Assembly: GCA_002315555.1 (NCBI GenBank) | Contig: DCHF01000001.1 | Coordinates: forward strand, 84,336-148,335 | Length of the DNA stretch: 64,000 nucleotides | DNA from: Lachnospiraceae bacterium UBA1759 | GTDB lineage: Bacteria; Bacillota; Clostridia; Lachnospirales; Lachnospiraceae | Reading direction: 5' to 3' | Shown here: one piece after another, positions 25,347 through 33,776 of the stretch | Numbering within the stretch: the first letter of the stretch is position 1 | Layout of the letters: every line of letters starts with the position of its first letter | Made by a program: the position numbers and the translations under genes | The notes under the pieces: model-generated | The model's database searches: none | Told to the model about the DNA's origin: nothing | What the model saw: only the letters and a program-made list of their open reading frames with translations

Positions 25347-26420
25347 ATGGAAAAGAAGATCGGACTGATCTGGGGCGACTGTTCCAGCCCGGAGATCATG
25401 ACAGAAGCTGTTAAGGTACTGGACCGCATCGCGGAAAAGTATGGACATACCTGGACGTATACCGACATTGCGATGGGCGGTGAGGCTGTGGATAAGTACA
25501 GCGATCCGCTGCCGCAGCATGAGCTGGATAAGGCGCTGGCACAGGATTCCGTGCTGCTCGGCGCCATCGGCGGACCCAAGTGGGAGGGGCTCCCGGGACC
25601 GGCAAGACCGGAAAAGGGTCTCCTTCGTCTGCGCGCAGGAATGGGCCTGTATTCCAACAACCGTCCGGCAAAGATCTGGCCGCAGCTCGCAGCCGCATCT
25701 CCGCTTAAGCCGGAGATCGTTGCAAAGGGCATCGATTTCATCATCGTTCGCGAACTGATCGGCGGTGCGTACTTCGGTAAGCACGAGACCGTGACCTTAG
25801 AGAACGGCGAGAAGCAGGCCATCGACTACATGCCGTATGCAGAGCATGAGATCGAGCGCATCGGCCGCATCGGCTTTGAGACCGCAATGAAGCGCGGCAG
25901 GAAGCTGACCTGCGTCGATAAGGCCAACGTGCTGGATACCAGCCGTCTTTGGCGTGAGGTCATGCACCGTCTGCAGAAGGAATATCCGGAAGTCGAGTAT
26001 TCCGAAATGTTCGTCGACAACTGCGCAATGCAGATCTGCAAGAATCCGTCCCAGTTCGATGTCATCGTGACGGAGAACCTGTTCGGCGACATTCTGTCCG
26101 ATGAAGCTTCCGAGATCACCGGTTCCATCGGTATGATCCCGTCCTCCTCCCTCGGCGAGACCACGAACGGCCTGTATGAGCCGATCCACGGTTCCGCACC
26201 GGACATCATGGGTCAGGACAAGGTCAACCCGATCGCCTGCATCCTTTCCGCTGCCATGATGTTACGCTTCAGCTTCAGTATGGCGGAAGAGGCGGACGAC
26301 ATCGAAGCGGCTGTCAACAAGGTCCTCGACAAGGGCCTTCGTACTGCAGATATGATGTCCGAAGGCTGTACGCTTGTGGGCTGCAAGGCCATGGGCGACG
26401 CGATCGTTGCAGAGATCTGA
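25347..26420 (+). CDS. leuB: 3-isopropylmalate dehydrogenase
   Basis: NAD-dependent oxidative decarboxylation of 3-isopropylmalate. The 357-aa protein has the isocitrate/isopropylmalate dehydrogenase fold. The substrate-binding arginines lie in GLLRLRAGMGLYSNNRPA, and the metal-binding aspartates in NLFGDILSDEAS. The EPIHGSAPDIMG cofactor loop is typical. It is the last gene of the leu operon and a modest terminator follows. Confidence 0.95.
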   Translation: MEKKIGLIWGDCSSPEIMTEAVKVLDRIAEKYGHTWTYTDIAMGGEAVDKYSDPLPQHELDKALAQDSVLLGAIGGPKWEGLPGPARPEKGLLRLRAGMGLYSNNRPAKIWPQLAAASPLKPEIVAKGIDFIIVRELIGGAYFGKHETVTLENGEKQAIDYMPYAEHEIERIGRIGFETAMKRGRKLTCVDKANVLDTSRLWREVMHRLQKEYPEVEYSEMFVDNCAMQICKNPSQFDVIVTENLFGDILSDEASEITGSIGMIPSSSLGETTNGLYEPIHGSAPDIMGQDKVNPIACILSAAMMLRFSFSMAEEADDIEAAVNKVLDKGLRTADMMSEGCTLVGCKAMGDAIVAEI

Positions 26421-26426
26421 TGCTGA

Positions 26427-26465
26427 AAAGCGCCTGCTTTTCCCGATGGGAGAGGCGGGCGTTTT
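26427..26465 (+). terminator. Terminator after the leucine operon
   Basis: CGCCTGC (26431-26437) pairs with GCGGGCG (26455-26461, one T-G pair), with a CCC/GGG hairpin inside the loop and a TTTTCTTTC tail. Confidence 0.6.
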
Positions 26466-26491
26466 CTTTCCGGAAATTTTGCAAGTTACGC

Positions 26492-26521
26492 TTGATTAAC
26501 CGGAATTCCGGATGGTATATT
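26492..26521 (+). promoter_or_regulatory. Promoter with a palindrome in its spacer, upstream of the GH4 gene
   Basis: TTGATT (26492-26497) and TATATT (26516-26521) are 18 bases apart. The spacer contains the perfect 12-base palindrome CCGGAATTCCGG (26500-26511), well placed for a repressor to block RNA polymerase. Confidence 0.6.
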
Positions 26522-26551
26522 GGTAAAAATTCGTGATATCCGAGGTGGATT

Positions 26552-27934
26552 ATGAAAAAATATGAGAAACTGAAGATCGTTATGATCGGTGCGGGCAGCT
26601 GTTCGTTCTGTCCGGCGACTCTGAATGATATTTTGTTAAGCGACAAGCTGAATTCCCTGCCGCTTTCCGTCTGTCTGATGGACATTGACGCGCATGCTTT
26701 GGAGGTCAGCTTCGGCTACGCGCAGGAAGCGGTCAAGTACGCGAAGAGAGAGATCGACCTCACAAGAACGCTGGACCTCGACGAAGCTCTTAAGGACGCG
26801 GACTTTGTCATCGACGCTATTGAGATCGACCGCTATCATTACTGGTCGATGGACTTCCACATCCCGAGAAGATACGGCTTCCGCCAGGTCTACGGCGAGA
26901 ACGGAGGCCCGGGCGGCATGTTCCATACGCTGAGAAACATCGGACCGGTGCTTCACATCGCGGAGCGTATGGAAGCGATCTGCCCCGAGGCGTGGCTCAT
27001 CAACTACACGAATCCGGAAGCGAAGCTCGTGGAGGCGGTCCTGAAGCTCACAAAGATCAATGCTGTCGGTGTCTGCCACGGTTTTGAAATGGGCTGCGAT
27101 CAGATCGCGCAGATCCTGGAACGCGACCGGAAGACGCTGGAGATCGAAGGCTACGGTCTGAACCACTTTGGCTGGATGACCAGGGTGGCCGATAAGGAGA
27201 CCGGTGAGGATCTTTACCCGCTGCTGAAAGAACGCGAAAAGGAAAGCCATTGGCTGGCGCGCTGGGACGAGGTCGGCCTGTCCCGTATGATGCTCCGTAC
27301 CTACGGCCTGTATCCGTATCCGGGAACGAACCACATCGGCGAGTACATCGCCTGGAGCGACCAGTTCCTCGCAAGCCAGCAGATCCAGTATTTCTTTGAT
27401 CCGGTCAATGAAAAGCCCTGGGAGACCAAAAAGCATCCGCGCTTTGTCTACGATTTCTGCTCTAATCCGACCAATATTCCGTATTCCGAAAAGGACGGCG
27501 ACAAGGACGAAGAATACAGACAGTGCTTTGTGATCGGCGAGGGCGGTCTCTGGAAGTCCCATGAGTACGGCATTCCGATCATCGAGGCCATTGCCTTTGA
27601 CGAAGAGGTTTTGATCCCGTCCCTGAACCGCTTAAACTATGGTCACATTCCGGGCGTCATGGACGGCCTCTGCGTGGAGGGCCCGTGCATCGTAAACGGT
27701 AAGGGCATCGAGCTTCAGAAGGTCGATCCGCTTCCGGTCGCCGTCACGGCGATGATCAACCAGCAGGGCGCAGTCACGGAGCTCGTGATCGAGGCGTACC
27801 GCGAAAAGTCCAGAAACAAGCTTTTACAGGCGATGCTTCTGGATCCCACGGTCTCGAACTACAACAACTGTGTGGCGCTGATCGATGAGATGTTTGAGCG
27901 CGAAAAGGAACTGCTGCCGGAGATGAACTGGTAA
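26552..27934 (+). CDS. Glycoside hydrolase family 4 (alpha-galactosidase/alpha-glucosidase group)
   Basis: GH4 enzymes cleave glycosides by an NAD- and Mn-dependent redox-elimination route. The 460-aa protein shows the N-terminal dinucleotide motif GAGSCSF, the NYTNPEAK segment and the metal-site cysteine in GVCHG. Enzymes for 6-phospho-glycosides usually carry a C-N motif at that position. So this one probably acts on non-phosphorylated sugars, as alpha-galactosidases and alpha-glucosidases of the family do. It is followed after 12 bases by an AgaI-like deaminase gene, hinting at galactosamine-containing substrates. No signal peptide. The start follows CGAGGTGG. Confidence 0.88.
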   Translation: MKKYEKLKIVMIGAGSCSFCPATLNDILLSDKLNSLPLSVCLMDIDAHALEVSFGYAQEAVKYAKREIDLTRTLDLDEALKDADFVIDAIEIDRYHYWSMDFHIPRRYGFRQVYGENGGPGGMFHTLRNIGPVLHIAERMEAICPEAWLINYTNPEAKLVEAVLKLTKINAVGVCHGFEMGCDQIAQILERDRKTLEIEGYGLNHFGWMTRVADKETGEDLYPLLKEREKESHWLARWDEVGLSRMMLRTYGLYPYPGTNHIGEYIAWSDQFLASQQIQYFFDPVNEKPWETKKHPRFVYDFCSNPTNIPYSEKDGDKDEEYRQCFVIGEGGLWKSHEYGIPIIEAIAFDEEVLIPSLNRLNYGHIPGVMDGLCVEGPCIVNGKGIELQKVDPLPVAVTAMINQQGAVTELVIEAYREKSRNKLLQAMLLDPTVSNYNNCVALIDEMFEREKELLPEMNW

Positions 27935-27946
27935 GAAGGAATCGGC

Positions 27947-28669
27947 ATGGAAACGGTTTTATTTCAGAATTACGAAGAGATGAGCGACGGCCTTGCGGAG
28001 GAAATGCTTCGCGTGATCCGGGAGAAGCCGGAGGCAGTGATCGTCATTGCGACCGGTCATTCCCCGCAGCTCGGCTATCAAAAAGCGGTGGCGAAGATCC
28101 GCGGGGAAAAGATCGATGTTTCCCGCCTTACGCTCGTAAAGCTCGACGAGTGGCTGGGACTGACACCGGAGGATCCCGCAACGTGTGAATACTTCCTGCA
28201 GACGGAGCTGATCCGGCCGCTCGGCATTCGTGAAGAGCGGTACATCCACTTCGCAGCGGATGCGGAGGATGTGGAAGCGGAGTGCGAGCGCTTTCAGGCG
28301 GCATACGATGCACTTCCCGCGGTGGATCTTGTGATCCTCGGCATCGGTATGAACGGCCACGTCGGCCTCAATGAACCGGCCGATGCGCTTCAGCCGCATT
28401 TCCACAGCATCGGCCTGGACGCGGTCACGAAGACGCATGCCATGCTGACGGAGACCGACCGCACGGTGAGCGCCGGCGTGACGATGGGCATGCGGGATAT
28501 CTTCCGAGGAGAAGAGATCCTGGTGCTTGCGGACGGGGAGAAGAAGAGGGACGGTCTGGAAACGCTGATCGATGGGAAGATCACAACGAAGCTTCCGGTT
28601 TCGGTATTGTCCCTGCATGCGAATTTGAAGTGTTACATAAACCGGGAAAGCTTCCCGGACATGTTCTGA
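27947..28669 (+). CDS. Glucosamine/galactosamine-6-phosphate deaminase family, AgaI-like
   Basis: A 240-aa aldose-ketose isomerase/deaminase. The NagB-family active-site loops are present: KLDEWLGL near residue 65 and GIGMNGHVGLNEP near residue 130. Several stretches (CEYFLQTELIRPLGI and the HFHSIGLDAVTKTHAML block) look more like Escherichia coli AgaI, the galactosamine-6-phosphate enzyme, than NagB. That comparison is from memory. It would convert an amino-sugar 6-phosphate to a ketose 6-phosphate plus ammonia in the cytoplasm. It forms an operon with the GH4 gene and ends at a bidirectional terminator. No nagA or amino-sugar kinase is adjacent; the ROK kinase at 32.9 kb could supply the phosphorylation. 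Confidence 0.82.
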   Translation: METVLFQNYEEMSDGLAEEMLRVIREKPEAVIVIATGHSPQLGYQKAVAKIRGEKIDVSRLTLVKLDEWLGLTPEDPATCEYFLQTELIRPLGIREERYIHFAADAEDVEAECERFQAAYDALPAVDLVILGIGMNGHVGLNEPADALQPHFHSIGLDAVTKTHAMLTETDRTVSAGVTMGMRDIFRGEEILVLADGEKKRDGLETLIDGKITTKLPVSVLSLHANLKCYINRESFPDMF

Positions 28670-28685
28670 GGACAGAAATATTAAG

Positions 28686-28724
28686 AAAAGGCGCTGTGAA
28701 AATCAATTTGATTTCACAGCGCCT
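28686..28724. terminator. Bidirectional terminator, GCGCTGTGA-stem family (copy 2)
   Basis: Stem arms GGCGCTGTGAAAATC and GATTTCACAGCGCC with an AATTT-type loop between two convergent genes. It has the same stem core as at 16248-16297 and 34933-34970. Confidence 0.85.
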
Positions 28725-28756
28725 TCTCTGTATTAAGAGGCTGTAATAAAAGTACT

Positions 28757-29359
28757 TTATGAATATTTCTTCAATACTTCCCGCACCTTTTCTTTGTCCA
28801 GTCTTGCGAAGGGAATGAAATCCGGCTGGTCCTTGGTATGTTCGCTGATGGATTTTTCCATCCAGGCCATATTGTACCATTCATGGAATTTGTAGCGGCA
28901 ATGGTGGAACTCGCCCACGTTTTTGTAACCCAGCCAGCTGTGGAAGATGGAACTGTCCATGTTCAGGAAACTGGTCTTTTCCTCCGGATAGGAGACGCTG
29001 GCGTAGAGATTGACCATATTCTGGAGCTTCAGTAAGGATTCCAGGGCGGTGTAGAGCTTCCGGCCGATGCCCTCGCGATGATGATAGCGGTGCACGTAGA
29101 TGGATACCTCGCAGGACCAGGCATAGGCGGCGCGGTCATGGAATTCGCGGGCATAGGCATAGCCGACGATCTCGCCGTCCTTTACAGCCACCACGTACGG
29201 ATACTTGCCGGTGATGTTGTAGATACGCGCGGCAAACTGTTCCACGGTGGGGACCTCGACCTCGGAGGTTACGGCCGTATTCAGAATATAATAAGAATAA
29301 ATGCTGAGGAGCGCGGAAGCGTCTTCCGGCTCTGCAAGACGTATGGTTATGTCGTTCAT
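28757..29359 (-). CDS. GNAT-family N-acetyltransferase
   Basis: A 200-aa acetyltransferase of the phosphinothricin-acetyltransferase-like type. The acetyl-CoA loop is visible as HHREGIGRKLY (about residues 96-106), and conserved IRLAEPEDA starts the fold. I start at 29359, where AGGGA stands 8 bases upstream; two further in-frame ATGs upstream lack good spacing. The substrate is unknown; relatives acetylate amino acids, their analogues or antibiotics. It is transcribed alone, convergent with the GH4/AgaI operon. Confidence 0.8.
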   Translation of the reverse strand: MNDITIRLAEPEDASALLSIYSYYILNTAVTSEVEVPTVEQFAARIYNITGKYPYVVAVKDGEIVGYAYAREFHDRAAYAWSCEVSIYVHRYHHREGIGRKLYTALESLLKLQNMVNLYASVSYPEEKTSFLNMDSSIFHSWLGYKNVGEFHHCRYKFHEWYNMAWMEKSISEHTKDQPDFIPFARLDKEKVREVLKKYS

Positions 29360-29554
29360 ACTCATTTCCCTGACAGGGAACCGTTTGATTCCCAATGATA
29401 TCTTTAAAATTCAGTAACAGTTTAGCACAATGCAGTGCTGATTTCAATGCGCGCTCGTGGAAATTCCTCAGAATTGAAACATACAACATTTGAGACAAGT
29501 GTCGCTTTCCGAAAACAACACTTGTCTCTTCTGGAGAAATCTGTTTATATGGAA

Positions 29555-30061
29555 TTACATAAACAACCGGATGTAATCGACCATCAGATCCACAATCTGT
29601 TCCACCGGAATATCGGGCTCATTCACGAGCCACTGTTTTAGCACGGAATTCAGCCCTCCGGCAATGAAATAGACGGAACCGTGCTTCAGAAGGGAGACGT
29701 TATCACCGGCCAGTTTTGTCATGAATTTTGTCAGGATCGCTTCAAATGAGGAAATTGTGATGATCTTTCCCATGATGCCGTCCGCGGAGGCTGCATGGAA
29801 GCTGTGGCAGAGATGTGTGAGCACGACGGGGAGGTCCACTTCCCTGCCGTGGATGCTCTCATAGGTCTCGTTGATCAGACGCGTCGTAAACTCATCCGCA
29901 ATATCGGACGGAATGCTGTAATGCTTATAAAAAGTCGACCGGTTGATGCCGGCCTCTTTGCAGAGAGCAGTAACCGTGACATTGGCGGGATCGGTGGTCT
30001 TTGCGAGCGCTGCATAAGCGTTTAAAAGCTTCAGCTTGGTGTTTTCGATCTTAGTATTCAT
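29555..30061 (-). CDS. TetR-family transcriptional regulator
   Basis: A 168-aa regulator with the N-terminal helix-turn-helix: VTVTALCKEAGINRSTFYKHY at about residues 26-46, with the recognition helix ending in the family's F-Y-K-H-Y. The ligand-binding helical part has no recognised signature. It is divergent from the propeller/isomerase operon across a 204-base, AT-rich intergenic region and is the likely repressor of that operon. Confidence 0.88.
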   Translation of the reverse strand: MNTKIENTKLKLLNAYAALAKTTDPANVTVTALCKEAGINRSTFYKHYSIPSDIADEFTTRLINETYESIHGREVDLPVVLTHLCHSFHAASADGIMGKIITISSFEAILTKFMTKLAGDNVSLLKHGSVYFIAGGLNSVLKQWLVNEPDIPVEQIVDLMVDYIRLFM

Positions 30062-30265
30062 GGTCTGCCTCGCTATTCATGGATCATACGGACAAGAAGC
30101 CTGTTGCTTCCCTTTATTATATTATAACGCAAAAATATGAAAAATACATACTTTACCACAAAAACAACAGATGTAGTTTTATGGATAAACGAGCGGAGAT
30201 CGCGCGGGTGACACAGACATCCGGCTGCAGTCCGGGCAACAATAAACGAAAGGAACCAGTAACCT
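30062..30265. promoter_or_regulatory. Divergent regulatory region, TetR gene / propeller operon
   Basis: AT-rich sequence with a minus-strand TATAAT-like box near 30117-30126 for the TetR gene, and plausible operator sequence in the AAAAACAACAGATGTAGTTTT-like stretch around 30159-30181. No consensus plus-strand promoter could be fixed. The ribosome site GAAAGGA precedes the 30266 start. Confidence 0.4.
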
Positions 30266-31822
30266 ATGAGAGAGATTATTTCTGAAGAATTCGGGCGGAT
30301 CGTGCTGCATGCGGTCCCGGTACCGGAGGGAATCTATTCTGACGGCGCGATCTACACCTACTCGGGGCGTGTGGCTATTCCCTACCGGAAGGAGGGCGAA
30401 GGCCGCGACTACATTCATATCGCGACTGTGAACGATGACGGAACGGACTGGCACGAGATCTATGACGGTGAGTGCAGGCTGAATCCCATGGGCAACGGCT
30501 TCCGCTTTATGCCCTTCCCGGACAATAAGCGCGCGCTGACCGGCGACTATGTCTTTGAGTGCGAGCCGGACCTTGATCACGCGGACATCACGAAATCCCG
30601 CATGGTGCCGCTCAGATATCCGGAAGCCCTGGTGAACATGCCGCAGCTCTGGAAGGTCTGGTCGGAGATCGTCATCTCCCCGGACAACGAGCACATGGCG
30701 TGGAACGGTCTTGGCTCCCTTGCTACCGCTTATGTAGGCAAGTTGAGAAGAACGGAAGATGCATACGAAATCGATAATGTCCGCACCGTGGGCAATCTGA
30801 ATACCGTTAAGACGGATCCGGATCACGAGGGTTGTATGATCCTTGATCCGATCCGCGGCGGCGAGACCAAGCAGTTCACACGCGGCGGTCTGGCGCTGAC
30901 CTATGTGGGCATGGAACGCGGTCCCGGCGATTCGATGCTGCAGGACCTCGACACGGAGCGCGTGGTGGCTCTGACCAATACCCCGGGCTATGATGAAACG
31001 ACCATCGTCTCTCCGGACAATGAACTGGGCATTACGATGTCTACCCGTTTCTCTCCGAAAACGAATTGTGCCGTTGTCGGTCTGATCCCCCGCCGGGGCA
31101 ATCTGCTGACAAAGTCGCAGCTTGCGATGTGCGTGTATCTGTACGGCATTGCATCGGTCCGTGCGTATAAGGAGGGCAACATCGGCCCGGCGCTCATCGA
31201 TCTCAAGCATTCCGTCGGTAACCTGAACTATATGGGCGTGGATCTTTCCGATCCGGAAGGAAAGTGGGTCTATTATTCACCGATGTCCTGGCATCCCACG
31301 TCCCACAAGTGTCTGTGGAACGAGGGTATTAAGAAGACGCTTGGAAACGACATGCGTGTCATGGTGGCAGAGCTTACGGACCGCCCGGCTTCTGAGCCGG
31401 TGCCCGCGCAGCCCGTGCCGGATGTGATCCCGTACGCGCACGACGGCATCTACATGGATATGTCCACCGTTGAGATCATGAAGAAGGGTATGAAGGTCGC
31501 CGGAAAGCACAGCGGCTATGCGGAGACCCGCCCGTCCATGGGCAAAGAATTCCCGAAGATGGTCACGGTTTACAGCAATTTCTCCGACGATGGAAAGACC
31601 TTCATTGAGGGAATGGAATCCGCAGAGAGCGCAGGCCTGACCAGCGCCGGAAATACGACCTATGACGCGGATATCCGCGTGTACGGCGAGCATAACGGTG
31701 AAATGAAGGTGCATCTGGTCTTTGAACGCACGGGTATGGAATCTCCGGTCAATGTGGGAAAGGAATCCGCCGGTTACGCGACTTACGATGATGTGACGAT
31801 CCGCGTAGAGGATATGTTTTAA
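30266..31822 (+). CDS. Hypothetical beta-propeller-like protein
   Basis: A 518-aa protein I do not recognise. It is rich in short strands with repeated S/P-D-N/D-E/G turns (VISPDNEHMAWN, IVSPDNELGITMS, LSDPEGKWVYY). Such turns resemble PD40/TolB-type propeller repeats and oligogalacturonate-lyase-like propellers. There is no signal peptide or membrane segment, so it is cytoplasmic. The stop is 9 bases before a sugar isomerase-type gene, with AAGGAG between, so they form one operon opposite the TetR gene. The context suggests handling of a carbohydrate or its derivative; no catalytic residues can be named. Confidence 0.6.
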   Translation: MREIISEEFGRIVLHAVPVPEGIYSDGAIYTYSGRVAIPYRKEGEGRDYIHIATVNDDGTDWHEIYDGECRLNPMGNGFRFMPFPDNKRALTGDYVFECEPDLDHADITKSRMVPLRYPEALVNMPQLWKVWSEIVISPDNEHMAWNGLGSLATAYVGKLRRTEDAYEIDNVRTVGNLNTVKTDPDHEGCMILDPIRGGETKQFTRGGLALTYVGMERGPGDSMLQDLDTERVVALTNTPGYDETTIVSPDNELGITMSTRFSPKTNCAVVGLIPRRGNLLTKSQLAMCVYLYGIASVRAYKEGNIGPALIDLKHSVGNLNYMGVDLSDPEGKWVYYSPMSWHPTSHKCLWNEGIKKTLGNDMRVMVAELTDRPASEPVPAQPVPDVIPYAHDGIYMDMSTVEIMKKGMKVAGKHSGYAETRPSMGKEFPKMVTVYSNFSDDGKTFIEGMESAESAGLTSAGNTTYDADIRVYGEHNGEMKVHLVFERTGMESPVNVGKESAGYATYDDVTIRVEDMF

Positions 31823-31831
31823 GGAGTAATT

Positions 31832-32680
31832 ATGATTTCAGCAGTACAGCAGATCATGCTGGCAAAGGAATTGAAAAGCGAGAAACAGGCGGAGGAGACG
31901 CTGAAGCGCGTGAAGAATGCGGGCTATGAGGCCATTGAGCTGAACGGCTTTATGATGCGGCCCTCCGGACTGCTCGTCCGCATGCTGACAAAGGTGGCCG
32001 GCATGCCGACCGGAAACTGCGGAAAATATGACTGGAAAGCGCTGGTGGAAGCATCGGGGCTTTCTGTCTGTTCGATCCAGGAGGACCTGGGAACGGTCGA
32101 GCGTGAGCCGGAGAAGGTCATCAGGGAGGCGGAGGAGCTGAGGACCCGAACAGTGGCGATCACCGGAATGTACCGTTTTGATTATACGGATGAGACCGCG
32201 CTTCGAGGGCTTATCGGACGTCTGAATGCGGCCGGCAAAAAACTGAAGGAGGGCGGGGTGTCACTCCTCTATCATAATCATAACATCGAGTTTCTGCGGC
32301 TTCCGGACGGACGCGTGGTCTACGACGTCCTGATGGAGGAAACGGATCCGTCGTTTCTGAATTTCGAGTTTGATTCCTACTGGGCAGCGGATATCGGCGC
32401 AGATGCCGCTTTCTATATGCGGAAGCTGGGCGAACGGCTCAAAATGTATCATATCAACGACCGCGGTGTGCGCCTCAAAAAAACGCCCGTCACACCGATT
32501 CTGAAGCCGGACTGTGTGGAGCTTGGACAAGGTGCGATGAACCTGACGGAGCTTCTTGACATTGCCCGGGAAGCCGACACGGAAGCGGTGATCCTGGAGT
32601 GCCACAAGAACCATATCGACGGCTCTCCGGTAAAGTCGATGGAGATCTCAGCGGAGTTTTTGAAACGGGAACTGAGCTGA
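31832..32680 (+). CDS. Sugar phosphate isomerase/epimerase-like TIM barrel
   Basis: A 282-aa protein of the xylose-isomerase-like/AP-endonuclease-2 superfamily. Barrel landmarks are the YEAIELNGF segment near residue 32, LLYHNHNIEF near 150 and FEFDSYWAADIGAD near 185. MYHINDRG near 210 and AVILECHKN near 260 carry metal-ligand candidates (E, D, H, E). Such enzymes isomerise or epimerise keto-sugars, inositol derivatives or similar. The specific substrate is unknown. It is the second gene of the TetR-controlled unit and is followed by a weak terminator. Confidence 0.8.
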   Translation: MISAVQQIMLAKELKSEKQAEETLKRVKNAGYEAIELNGFMMRPSGLLVRMLTKVAGMPTGNCGKYDWKALVEASGLSVCSIQEDLGTVEREPEKVIREAEELRTRTVAITGMYRFDYTDETALRGLIGRLNAAGKKLKEGGVSLLYHNHNIEFLRLPDGRVVYDVLMEETDPSFLNFEFDSYWAADIGADAAFYMRKLGERLKMYHINDRGVRLKKTPVTPILKPDCVELGQGAMNLTELLDIAREADTEAVILECHKNHIDGSPVKSMEISAEFLKRELS

Positions 32681-32744
32681 GAGACGGAGGAACGGAAGAA
32701 AAGTTAAACTATATCATAATAACAACACAATATGAGTAAATACG

Positions 32745-32784
32745 GGGGATGATTATCGGAAAAAATGATAACCATCCTCTTTTT
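32745..32784 (+). terminator. Terminator after the isomerase gene
   Basis: GGATGATTATC pairs with GATAACCATCC (one wobble) around an A-rich loop, then a CTCTTTTT tail. It separates the TetR-linked operon from the ROK gene, which has its own promoter. Confidence 0.7.
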
Positions 32785-32807
32785 ATCAACGGAAATACGC
32801 GAGGTGA

Positions 32808-32836
32808 TTGACGGAAGCGGGCTGTAATGCTATGAT
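32808..32836 (+). promoter_or_regulatory. Promoter of the ROK kinase gene
   Basis: TTGACG (32808-32813), 17-base spacer, TATGAT (32831-32836). It is very similar to the promoter at 37781-37810 in both boxes and spacer start. Confidence 0.75.
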
Positions 32837-32869
32837 ATCCACAGTTATTTTCCACAGGAGAAGCAAACG

Positions 32870-33766
32870 ATGAAGAAGTATACCGCAGCACTTGACATGG
32901 GTGGCACCAAAATCAAATTCGGTATTGTGGACACGGACGGAAACGTGATCTGTGATGCGGAGATCCCCTCCGCAACGGACGATGAAAACGCGGACGCCAA
33001 GGTGGAACGCATGGTTCGCATGCTGAAAGAGCAGTGCGGTACAAACGGCATTGATTTTGACGGGCTTCGCGGCATTGCGGTTGCAAGCGCCGGTCCGGTC
33101 GATGTGGAAGTGGGTACTATCATCAATCCGTACTCGCTCCCGGGGTGGCTGAACTATAATATCATCAAAGCGCTTCATACTCGGACGGGTCTGACCGTCA
33201 AGCTCGATAACGACGCAAACGGTGCGCTCCTCGGCGAGGTCTTTTTAAGCGGTACCGCGGATAAAAAGGTGCTGATGGTGACCATCGGAACGGGCATCGG
33301 CGCGGCATTCTGGGACGGCACCAAGCTGCACCGGAGCGGACGCTACCATCCGGAAATGGGCCACGTGATCGTTTCTTCGGAAGGCCCGGAGTGCTACTGC
33401 CACCATCGCGGCTGTTTTGAGAGCCTGTGCTCCGGCACGGCAATGAACGCCCGTGCAAAGGAAAACGGTTACGGAGATTTCGACAACCTGTACGCAGCTG
33501 CTGAAAAGGACGCGCGCGCTAGAGCGCTCCTTGATAGGATCGGCCGCGAATTCTGCGCCGGCATCTTTGACCTGGCCATCATTTTCAAACCGGATATCAT
33601 CATGCTGTCCGGCGGTATGATGCGCCGCTATTTTGACTTCTTTGGCGGCCTTGTCGTGAAGGACATGGAAGGCCTCGAGGATTTTGTGGACACGCTGACG
33701 GTGCAGCACACAAGCGATAATAAGAATACGGCACTTTTGTGTGCGAATATGATGTTTGAGAATTGA
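32870..33766 (+). CDS. ROK-family sugar kinase
   Basis: Phosphorylates a hexose such as glucose, N-acetylglucosamine or N-acetylmannosamine with ATP. The 298-aa protein has the phosphate-binding DMGGTKIKFG at residues 9-18, the catalytic aspartate in LDNDAN near 107 and the IGTGIGAA loop near 138. The zinc-binding ROK block ECYCHHRGCFES lies near 170-185, with the usual CxCG altered to CYCH. It could feed the AgaI-like deaminase or glycolysis. The diguanylate cyclase starts 10 bases downstream, so both are probably on one transcript. Confidence 0.9.
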   Translation: MKKYTAALDMGGTKIKFGIVDTDGNVICDAEIPSATDDENADAKVERMVRMLKEQCGTNGIDFDGLRGIAVASAGPVDVEVGTIINPYSLPGWLNYNIIKALHTRTGLTVKLDNDANGALLGEVFLSGTADKKVLMVTIGTGIGAAFWDGTKLHRSGRYHPEMGHVIVSSEGPECYCHHRGCFESLCSGTAMNARAKENGYGDFDNLYAAAEKDARARALLDRIGREFCAGIFDLAIIFKPDIIMLSGGMMRRYFDFFGGLVVKDMEGLEDFVDTLTVQHTSDNKNTALLCANMMFEN

Positions 33767-33776
33767 CGGAGTTCAT

